A stretch of DNA of 58,512 bases from contig CAIRDP010000060.1 of assembly GCA_903877385.1 (NCBI GenBank), positions 1 to 58,512 of the forward strand, given 5' to 3'. The notes under the pieces are model-generated. The model ran no database searches. It saw only the letters and a program-made list of their open reading frames with translations, and was not told where the DNA came from. This stretch comes from an uncultured Bacteroidales bacterium. Lineage in GTDB: Bacteria > Bacteroidota > Bacteroidia > Bacteroidales > FEN-979. The first letter of the stretch is position 1, and the number at the start of each line of letters is the position of its first letter. Positions 52,344 to 58,512 of the stretch are shown here, one piece after another. The position numbers were made by a program, and so were the translations under genes.

Positions 52344-52904
52344 ATGGAATTCAACCGTGAAACAGCCCTTGCTCTCTTACATCAGCACGTGAAAAACGAA
52401 AAGATGATTTTCCATTCCCTGGCTTCCGAGGCCGTGATGAGGGGACTTGCCCGAAAGCTGGGCCGTGACGAGGAAAAATGGGGTTTGGCCGGACTGCTCC
52501 ACGACCTCGACGTTGAAGTCACCAATGCTGAGGCCGCCGTTCACGGGACTCAGACCGAGGTCCTGCTTAAGGATTATCCCGTTGATGAAGATATCCTCGA
52601 CGCCATCCGCATGCATAACGAATATTCATCAGGGAAAGAAAGAAGCAACGAATTCCAGCACGCCCTGGCTGCAGGAGAGACCATCACAGGGCTGATTTTC
52701 GCGACAACTTATGTTTATCCCGATAAAAAGCTGGCCAGCGTGAAGCCGAAATCCGTAGTCAAAAGGATGAAGGAAAAAATGTTCGCAGCTTCGGTGAAAC
52801 GCGAGAATATACTCGAATGCGAAAAGATCGGGATACCCATTGATGAATTTGCCGCCCTGACAATAGCTGCAATGCTTCCCTCGGCTGAAGATATGGGATT
52901 ATAG
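52344..52904 (+). CDS. HD-domain phosphohydrolase
   Basis: I chose ATG 52344 (MEFNRETALALLHQHVKNEK), 186 aa, because it follows a good promoter box and the longer frame is only the antisense of the thioesterase gene. HD motifs: NEKMIFHSLASEAVMRGLAR (His), GLAGLLHDLDVEVT (HD), ILDAIRMHNEYS (His). C-terminal part KKLASVKPKSVVKRMKEKMF. It matches the small HD family often annotated as HDIG or phosphohydrolases acting on nucleotides. Substrate not known. Confidence 0.87.
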   Translation: MEFNRETALALLHQHVKNEKMIFHSLASEAVMRGLARKLGRDEEKWGLAGLLHDLDVEVTNAEAAVHGTQTEVLLKDYPVDEDILDAIRMHNEYSSGKERSNEFQHALAAGETITGLIFATTYVYPDKKLASVKPKSVVKRMKEKMFAASVKRENILECEKIGIPIDEFAALTIAAMLPSAEDMGL

Positions 52905-52969
52905 CAGGCCCGGGGCCAGGTACAATGATCACTAAACCGCCCTGCAGTCGCCGGGTATTGAGGAAATAC

Positions 52970-53158
52970 CTATAAAAGCTGTGAGAATTTTTCGTTGATG
53001 TGTTCGTTGAACCAGCGGTCGATCACCGCCTTCCTAAACCTCCATTCCTTTCCAAGCTTGGCTGCAGGGATCTTGCCGTCCTGGGCCCAGGTGTAAATTG
53101 TTTGGGGCTTCACTTTAAGGTATTTAGCCACCTCCTCGAGGGTCATGATATCTTCCAT
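52970..53158 (-). CDS. Small HTH_17 / excisionase-like protein
   Basis: 62 aa, MEDIMTLEEVAKYLKVKPQT then IYTWAQDGKIPAAKLGKEWR, FRKAVIDRWFNEH: a complete MerR-type HTH_17 domain. The ATG is 3 bp downstream of the stop of the preceding membrane protein gene, so the two form an operon. Such small proteins can be excisionases or transcription regulators; here, with no integrase nearby, a regulatory role is more likely. Confidence 0.85.
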   Translation of the reverse strand: MEDIMTLEEVAKYLKVKPQTIYTWAQDGKIPAAKLGKEWRFRKAVIDRWFNEHINEKFSQLL

Positions 53159-53161
53159 GGA

Positions 53162-53944
53162 CTATTTACCTGATTTGCGTAACAATGTAATGGTATCGGC
53201 CGGAGTATTGATAATAGTGTCGGTCCTGTTACGCGGCTGGGGAGGCTTTTCGACAGGGACAGTGGGTGAGACCAATTGTTCCACCGAATAAACAATGGCC
53301 GTGTAAAAATTACCCTCGTACTTCCTGAACCATTTGAATTCCTCGTTTTTCTCGCATAGGAATGGGCGCAGGTTCCAGGCAAGCTGAATCCCAACAAATG
53401 CAAGGATGATCACCCAGATCCTGAATACCGTTACCCCTATCTGGGGATAAATATTCTTTTGGTCGCAGGCGTATTTCAATGCATCCACCATGAGTTTCAT
53501 TCCGAAGATGCCGGCGAAGATGAAGATCGCCACATGGAGGAGCTGCAGGAAATGGTAATTGCCCCCGGTGACCTGGAATACTATGACTATGGGTGCAAAT
53601 GAAAGCGCGATAGTGGCTGTAAGAACCACCCCGCTGAGCACTATCATCGTCATCTGCCTGAAGCTCATCTTTGAACCCAGCACCTGCTGGATGATAAAAA
53701 ACGAGGGGAAACAAAGCACCACCGTCGACAGGAAGAGTATGACCACCTTAAGCCCTGCCACCAGGGACTGGACCAGGCTGTGATAGCTTCCCATGACAAT
53801 CCCGTATAAAAAGGCAAAAAGACAGATGATCAGAATCTGGGTTAAGATCAAACGGTTTGATTTTGTTTTCTGGATCTCCCCGAAAAAGGATTCCTTGTTC
53901 TGGAAGATCTGGAATACTTCCCTGATGTCGGTTGATGATTTCAT
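53162..53944 (-). CDS. Integral membrane protein, unknown (Yip1-like size)
   Basis: I chose ATG 53944 (MKSSTDIREVFQIFQNKESF), 260 aa. About five to six membrane segments: LTQILIICLFAFLYGIVMGS, VVILFLSTVVLCFPSFFIIQ, MIVLSGVVLTATIALSFAPI, LHVAIFIFAGIFGMKLMV, VFRIWVIILAFVGIQLAWNL. The C-terminus is cytosolic or periplasmic and Pro-rich (TVPVEKPPQPRN). I do not recognise it beyond a membrane protein. It is co-transcribed with an HTH_17 protein and has a strong promoter at 53968-53998. Confidence 0.82.
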   Translation of the reverse strand: MKSSTDIREVFQIFQNKESFFGEIQKTKSNRLILTQILIICLFAFLYGIVMGSYHSLVQSLVAGLKVVILFLSTVVLCFPSFFIIQQVLGSKMSFRQMTMIVLSGVVLTATIALSFAPIVIVFQVTGGNYHFLQLLHVAIFIFAGIFGMKLMVDALKYACDQKNIYPQIGVTVFRIWVIILAFVGIQLAWNLRPFLCEKNEEFKWFRKYEGNFYTAIVYSVEQLVSPTVPVEKPPQPRNRTDTIINTPADTITLLRKSGK

Positions 53945-53967
53945 ACCTGATACTGTTTGCAGACAAG

Positions 53968-53998
53968 CAAATATAATACATTTATACTCGTTTGTCAA
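53968..53998 (-). promoter_or_regulatory. Promoter of the membrane protein/HTH operon
   Basis: On the minus strand TTG (53996-53998) is followed after 20 bp by TATATTTG (53968-53975), a good Bacteroidota promoter, 23 bp before the ATG. Confidence 0.7.
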
Positions 53999-54100
53999 TG
54001 TTTTTTATTGTTTTCTATTGTTTTTTACTGCGGATGTGATTTGGGAAAGGCCTGTCTTCCTTCGATATTATTGGTAATTTTACCGCCTCAACATTTAACC

Positions 54101-55480
54101 ATGCGCAAACAGTTTTATTTATCCCTGGCCCTGTTACTACCGGTATTTATCCAGGCTTCCAGGGCCCAGAACCAGGATTCACTGACGATCAGGAAGATAT
54201 ATACCGAAGCCCTGACGAATCCTCTTGCTTATAAAAACCTGGATTATCTCTGTAATAAAATCGGGGGGAGGCTTTGCGGTTCAGCCAAAGCAGGGGAGGC
54301 TGTTCAATATGTAAAAAAACTGTTCGAGGGAATGAAGCTGGATACTGTTTACCTTCAGCCGATGATGGTAAAGCATTGGGAAAGGGGAACTGTTGAAACG
54401 GCAAAGCTGGCTTCAACAAAAAAAGGCAGCAAAAACCTGCACGTATGTGCCCTTGGGACTTCAATCGGTACGGGGGATGCAGGAATCAGGGCAGGAGTTG
54501 TGGAGGTGCATAATTTCAACGACTTAAAGACTATCGGCCGTTCGGGCATTGAAGGCAGAATCGTTTTTTTCAACCGGGCTGCCGATGAATCACACATCAA
54601 CACCTTCGAAGCCTATGGAAAAGCCGTCGACCAACGCTCCCAGGGCGCCATGCAGGCGGCCCGATACGGAGCACTTGCCGTCATTATCCGCTCGGCAACC
54701 ACCTCGCACGACAACTTCCCCCATACCGGGGTCCAGCATTATGCCGACAGCGTGAAAGCAATTCCGGCAATGAGTGTGAGCACCAATGATGCCGATCTTT
54801 TATCTTCCTGGCTAAAAGACGATCCATCCCTGAAACTCAGCATGAAAATGAACTGCAGGAATCTCCCCGATGCCCCGGGCTGGAACGTTGCAGGCGAGAT
54901 CAGGGGAAGCGAGCATCCCGAAGAAGTCATTGCATTTGGAGGCCATATCGACGCCTGGGACCTTGGACAGGGTGCACATGATGACGGGGCAGGACTGGTC
55001 CAGTCCATCGACATCCTGAGAATTTACAAGGCGCTTGGTATACGGCCAAAACATACCATCCGCGCTGTTGCCTTCATGGATGAGGAAATTGCCCAGGAAG
55101 GGGCTGCCACCTATGCCGATATTGCCAAAAAGAAAGGCGAAAAACATATAACCGCTATCGAAGCCGACAGGGGAGGTGATTCTCCCTGGGGATTTTCCGT
55201 CGACGCTTCAGATCAGCAGCTGGCAAAAATAAAAAGCTGGAAACCCCTGTTTGCTCCTTACAATATCTGGTTCTTCGAAAAAGGAGGCAGCGGGGTCGAT
55301 ATCCGTGACCTGAAATCCCAGGGAGCCCCGCTGATAGGCCTTGTAACTGATCCCCAACGGTATTTCGATTTCCATCATTCGGCAAATGACAGCTTCGATA
55401 AGATCAATGTACGCGAACTCGAACTCGGAGCTGCAGCCATGGCCGAACTGGTGTACCTGATCGATAATTACGGGTTGTAA
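54101..55480 (+). CDS. Secreted M28 metallopeptidase (carboxypeptidase Q-like)
   Basis: I chose ATG 54101 (MRKQFYLSLALLLPVFIQAS), 459 aa with signal peptide. A PA domain lies at about 130-250, and the M28 zinc site is complete: IAFGGHIDAWDLG (His), GAHDDGAGLVQS (Asp), AFMDEEIAQEG (Glu pair), EADRGGDSPWG (Asp), DFHHSANDSFD (His). Usual length for carboxypeptidase Q-like enzymes. It trims dipeptides or peptide N-termini in the periplasm. It lies near the S46 dipeptidyl-peptidase on the opposite strand, consistent with a peptide-scavenging neighbourhood. Confidence 0.92.
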   Translation: MRKQFYLSLALLLPVFIQASRAQNQDSLTIRKIYTEALTNPLAYKNLDYLCNKIGGRLCGSAKAGEAVQYVKKLFEGMKLDTVYLQPMMVKHWERGTVETAKLASTKKGSKNLHVCALGTSIGTGDAGIRAGVVEVHNFNDLKTIGRSGIEGRIVFFNRAADESHINTFEAYGKAVDQRSQGAMQAARYGALAVIIRSATTSHDNFPHTGVQHYADSVKAIPAMSVSTNDADLLSSWLKDDPSLKLSMKMNCRNLPDAPGWNVAGEIRGSEHPEEVIAFGGHIDAWDLGQGAHDDGAGLVQSIDILRIYKALGIRPKHTIRAVAFMDEEIAQEGAATYADIAKKKGEKHITAIEADRGGDSPWGFSVDASDQQLAKIKSWKPLFAPYNIWFFEKGGSGVDIRDLKSQGAPLIGLVTDPQRYFDFHHSANDSFDKINVRELELGAAAMAELVYLIDNYGL

Positions 55481-55492
55481 CCCATGAATCAG

Positions 55493-55526
55493 AAAAAAGA
55501 TTTAATATCGAATATTGATCTTCTTT
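55493..55526. terminator. Possible bidirectional terminator
   Basis: An imperfect hairpin (AGAT...ATCT outer pairs, AATAT/ATATT inner) is flanked by an A-run on the left and a T-rich stretch on the right, between the convergent M28 and S46 genes. Confidence 0.4.
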
Positions 55527-57666
55527 ACTTCACCCCCATTTCCTCCAGTATAAACCCTGCCTTGCCGATCTTTTCGGTGATAAACAGCACGTAGTGGATG
55601 TCGACATTGATGCAGCGCTGCAGCTTCTCATCATACTGCCAGTCACTGATCATCGATTCGTAATTCCCGTCGAATGCCAGTCCGCAGATCTCGCCTTTTG
55701 CATTCATCACCGGGCTGCCACTGTTGCCTCCGGTAATATCGCACTGGTTCAGGAAGGCTACGGGAATATCTTTAATCGCTGGATTCACCCAGCGGCCGAA
55801 ATCCTTCTTATCATAAAGATTCACTAACGCATCGGGCGCGTTGAAAGGTTCGATGCCGGTATTCTTATCCACCACCCCTTCGAGGGTCGTGAAAGGATAA
55901 TACCATACTGCATCGGCAGGTTTGTAACCCTTGACCTTACCCGAAGTAAAGCGCTTGGTGCCATTGGCATCAGGATACATGGTTGTTCCCTTCCATTCAA
56001 ACAATCCGTCAAGGTATACCTTTCGCAGTTCGGTGACATTGTAATTGAATTTCTGTCCGGTCTCCTGTATTTCTATAGCCATGGGATCAATGCTGTAAGC
56101 CAGGTTGATGAATGGATCATTCAGGTCTTTCAGCTCCTTTGCAGATTTTCTAAACAGGGTCTTTGCATATTCGATATCGTTGAGCTTCGAAGCTTTAAAT
56201 GCCTCGTCAACAAACTGTTCGTTTGTTTTTCCCGAATTGAAAATATAATCCAGCCCTGTGATCCTCTGGCCTTCGGGCAATGCTTTGGCCATGTTGAGCG
56301 AACGCAATATCAGCGCCTTCTCCACCGGCTCAAAATAATTTTCATAAGTGTACTGCAGCCCTTCAGCAGCCTGGTCCGCGGCCTCGTCCGAAAATCCCGG
56401 CTGGCGCTCGCCTTCAGGCTTTTCCTTTTCCTGGGCCAGTGCGATTACCTGCTGTGCCACGCTCAGGGGAGTCCCCGACAATCCCTGGAGCAATGAAAAC
56501 ACCTGGTCCCTCTCCTTCGTAACTTCGATCAGCTTATACTCGTTCTTCTCCTTTTGCAGGATATCGCTATATTTAGCCTTGGTCTCAGGTTTGCCGTTGG
56601 TCCAGTTTACGAATTCCTTTTCGAATTCCAGCTTCTTCTCATAGAAATGAGTCTTTTTTATCCCGTCGAGTTTGCCCTGGTAATTCTTCATGGCATTGGC
56701 AAGGCCTTTCGTCAGGTTGGCCACTTTGATCTGCCCATCCCTGTTGTTCTTCGTAAGCTGGTCGCAGAGATCGATGATCTCCCTGAAATTCTTAATGGAG
56801 AACGGATAGTTATAATGCTCATTATAATACACCGAAGTGGATGAACGGTAACGGGTAGTCTGGCCGGGATACCCAATGATGAAGTTAAAGTCACCATCCT
56901 TCAAAAAATCCTTTGCAACCTTAAGCCATACTTTCGGATGGTAAGGCACGTTATCCGCTGCATATTCCTTACCGCTCCCGTCGGGAGCGCAGTATACCCT
57001 GAAAAACGAGAAGTCGCCCGTATGCCTGGGCCACATCCAGTTGTCGGTTTCTCCACCGTAATTCCCTATGGATGATGGAGGTGCATATACCAGTCGCACG
57101 TCTTTCAACACTTTGTGAATGTACAGGATGTACTGCCTGCCATTGTACATTTGTGAAACGCTGGCCTCGATATCTTCCTTCCCGTTTTTGGAGGCTTTGG
57201 TCATTTCAGCGATCTTTTCATTGATCTTCTTGTTTTTTTCCGTTGGATCGGTCAGCCCTTTGGCTGCGGCCAGCACTTCAGCCGTTACATCTTTCATGCT
57301 TAGCATGAGTCTTGCCTGGTACCCCGGTGCTTTGATCTCGTCGCTGCGTTTGGAAGCGAGGAAACCGTTGGCCAGGTAATCGTTATTCACACTTGAATTG
57401 CGCTGTATGGCTGCATAGGCCACATGATGGTTGGTAACCAGCAGCCCGTCTTTCGAAACGAAGGATGCCGTTCCCCCGTCGAGCTGTACTATGGCGTCGG
57501 ATACCGAGGGTTTGTCCTTGCTGTAAACTTCGCTTACAGGGATCTGAAGACCTTTCTTTGCAAGATCAAGCTGGTTGATCTGGCTGAGCAGCCACATCCC
57601 TTCCTGGGCATGCAACTGCAGGATAAACGTAAACAATAAAAAAAGTAAGAATGCTGATTTTTTCAT
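55525..57666 (-). CDS. S46 family dipeptidyl-peptidase (DPP7/DPP11-like)
   Basis: 713 aa, signal peptide 1-20 (FLLFLLFTFILQLHAQ). Typical S46 start GMWLLSQINQLDLAKKGLQI. Catalytic His in LLVTNHHVAYAAI, catalytic Ser in DITGGNSGSPVMNAKGEICG; the middle helical domain is intact. Length matches the family. S46 enzymes release dipeptides from peptide N-termini in the periplasm of proteolytic Bacteroidota. Whether it favours hydrophobic (DPP7) or acidic (DPP11) residues cannot be decided by eye. Confidence 0.93.
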   Translation of the reverse strand: MKKSAFLLFLLFTFILQLHAQEGMWLLSQINQLDLAKKGLQIPVSEVYSKDKPSVSDAIVQLDGGTASFVSKDGLLVTNHHVAYAAIQRNSSVNNDYLANGFLASKRSDEIKAPGYQARLMLSMKDVTAEVLAAAKGLTDPTEKNKKINEKIAEMTKASKNGKEDIEASVSQMYNGRQYILYIHKVLKDVRLVYAPPSSIGNYGGETDNWMWPRHTGDFSFFRVYCAPDGSGKEYAADNVPYHPKVWLKVAKDFLKDGDFNFIIGYPGQTTRYRSSTSVYYNEHYNYPFSIKNFREIIDLCDQLTKNNRDGQIKVANLTKGLANAMKNYQGKLDGIKKTHFYEKKLEFEKEFVNWTNGKPETKAKYSDILQKEKNEYKLIEVTKERDQVFSLLQGLSGTPLSVAQQVIALAQEKEKPEGERQPGFSDEAADQAAEGLQYTYENYFEPVEKALILRSLNMAKALPEGQRITGLDYIFNSGKTNEQFVDEAFKASKLNDIEYAKTLFRKSAKELKDLNDPFINLAYSIDPMAIEIQETGQKFNYNVTELRKVYLDGLFEWKGTTMYPDANGTKRFTSGKVKGYKPADAVWYYPFTTLEGVVDKNTGIEPFNAPDALVNLYDKKDFGRWVNPAIKDIPVAFLNQCDITGGNSGSPVMNAKGEICGLAFDGNYESMISDWQYDEKLQRCINVDIHYVLFITEKIGKAGFILEEMGVK

Positions 57667-58096
57667 AAGACCTCCGGGTTTGTTTAAATCAAGTTTACAA
57701 TCTGGTATATGTACTGAATATTTGTCGGCAAATCCTGCGGATAGTTACACTTTATCTGGAATTTATTTTCCCTGCCGGTATTTTTTTCAATAATGGCTAT
57801 AAAATCTACAAACCAGGCATGAAACTAATTCTCCGCTTCAAAAGTACATTATAAAACAGGGATTCGGAAATTCATTCGCCCACACCGCCGTATTCCCCGA
57901 TATCTTCACTAAAATTATCTGTCTGCGGATGAGTAAGCGGCGTGAATCAAATCTATTAGGGCTTATAATCACGAAACAGCAAGATCAGGTTCTGATCAAC
58001 ACATCAACACTATCGGTAGGAACATACCTTTGCACTCTCAAACTATCAGGAAAAGTTATTGAAACCCAGCGATTTATTGTTGTATGGTAAATTTAG
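57667..58096. other. Intergenic region, 430 bp, no gene seen
   Basis: Leader region of two divergent genes. I find no credible ORF, repeat or clear promoter except the TAnnTTTG box starting at 58097. Confidence 0.5.
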
Positions 58097-58104
58097 TAAT
58101 TTTG
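58097..58104 (+). promoter_or_regulatory. Promoter -7 box abutting a terminator
   Basis: TAATTTTG ends at the first base of the terminator stem at 58104. Transcription from it would begin inside the left arm. Confidence 0.5.
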
Positions 58105-58139
58105 AGTTCCCCCGTTAATACGGGGGAACTCATTTTTTT
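58104..58139 (+). terminator. Perfect terminator directly before a start codon
   Basis: GAGTTCCCCCGT (58104-58115) pairs perfectly with ACGGGGGAACTC (58120-58131) around a TAAT loop, followed by A and seven T. The next gene's ATG is at 58144, only 4 bp on. Confidence 0.85.
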
Positions 58140-58143
58140 CTAT

Positions 58144-58398
58144 ATGAAACAGGTATTTTCACTTTTTTTCTTTTGCATTTCTTTCTATTACAACGCTCAA
58201 CAATGGATTAGAACATACGGACAGGGATATTGGGCAAATTGGGTCATTGAAGATTATGATAAAGGATATATTATTCTTGGAACAAAAACAATTAACGCTG
58301 GTTATAGTATTGTAATTAAAACTGATACTGGAGGTAACAAATTATGGAGTTGTATTTATGGTAAAAATTCATTTCGTAGTGTAACTTTGTTTCTGTAA
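58144..58398 (+). pseudogene. Secreted propeller-type protein, cut short
   Basis: 84 codons: MKQVFSLFFFCISFYYNAQQ signal peptide, then WIRTYGQGYWANWVIEDYDK, GYIILGTKTI, VIKTDTGGNKLWSCIYGKNS. This is the start of the repeated W-x-R-x-Y-G / D-x-x-G-N-x-L-W propeller seen in large T9SS proteins of several hundred residues. The frame stops at 58398 just where an inverted-repeat structure and a new ORF begin, so the gene is probably interrupted by an insertion. Confidence 0.7.
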
Positions 58399-58407
58399 AA
58401 TTAAAAA

Positions 58408-58464
58408 GCCACGGCTGAAAAAATGACGTATAAGAGTCATTAACTTAAAAATATCAGCCATGGC
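58408..58464 (+). promoter_or_regulatory. Stem-loop covering the start codon of the next ORF
   Basis: GCCACGGCTGA (58408-58418) pairs with TCAGCCATGGC (58454-58464) with one mismatch; inside, ATGAC (58423-58427) pairs with GTCAT (58436-58440). The second arm contains the ATG of the frame beginning at 58460. Confidence 0.6.
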
Positions 58465-58512
58465 AAAAAGACAAACGAAAGTTACAAAAGATTTTTTGGA
58501 TGAGTTCCAAAA
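58460..58512 (+). CDS. Start of an ORF in a probable mobile element (partial)
   Basis: Only 17 codons are visible, MAKRQTKVTKDFLDEFQ, open to the window edge. The abrupt interruption of the preceding gene and the start-covering stem-loop suggest a transposase, but the residues are too few to assign a family. Confidence 0.4.
   Translation, partial: MAKRQTKVTKDFLDEFQ

Overview
The window reads as a Bacteroidota chromosome, probably a Bacteroidales or Marinilabiliales-like lineage. Promoter boxes fit the TTTG / TAnnTTTG pattern. Several secreted proteins end in type IX secretion (T9SS) sorting domains, there are many lipoproteins, and families such as LruC, FISUMP, S46 dipeptidyl-peptidase and RhlE are typical of this phylum. 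No taxonomic marker such as rRNA is present, so the lineage is inference.

Bases 1-25399 are the right-hand part of an integrated phage; its left end lies outside the window. From left to right it holds: a structural block on the minus strand (protease-scaffold, major capsid, portal, two connector-like proteins, a tail-fibre-like protein running off the edge); a divergent terminase pair on the plus strand; about 1.4 kb without credible genes but dense in perfect or near-perfect hairpins (7683-9042); three cargo-like genes of lower GC (a thioredoxin-fold protein, a membrane-anchored unknown, and a 1180-residue surface protein with FISUMP domains); and a replication, recombination and integration block on the minus strand (VRR-NUC nuclease, prim-pol/helicase, SSB-like protein, metallo-beta-lactamase-fold hydrolase, RecT, SbcC-like ATPase, excisionase-like HTH protein, unknown protein, tyrosine integrase). 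The phage ends at a 3' fragment of a tRNA-Asn gene (25354-25399), the expected att site, followed by a strong terminator. A striking property of this phage is that many gene leaders consist of short tandem repeats with a 7-8 bp period whose sequence mostly differs from gene to gene.

Bases 25400-28077 are a rearranged strip: a truncated four-helix-bundle gene, a complete 2.03-kb insertion sequence with 32-bp inverted ends, and several families of palindromic repeats.

Bases 28078-58398 are ordinary host chromosome: phosphatidylserine decarboxylase, a phosphoesterase lipoprotein, a decayed T9SS protein, a Kelch lipoprotein, a glycerophosphodiester phosphodiesterase, a PAS histidine kinase, an LruC protein, two large T9SS substrates (subtilase and sortilin-like propeller), an MscS/MscK-type channel, a HAD phosphatase lipoprotein, an RNA helicase, a methyltransferase, two NAD(P)-dependent redox proteins, an acyl-ACP thioesterase, an HD-domain protein, a membrane protein with an HTH partner, and M28 and S46 peptidases. 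The last gene is a secreted protein cut short by what appears to be a further mobile element beginning near 58400.

The best candidate for something undescribed is the hairpin-rich region 7683-9042, where four separate hairpins share the same internal CGG/CGG (G-G mismatch) element and two of them are paralogous copies with compensatory changes. The private tandem-repeat leaders of the phage genes come second.
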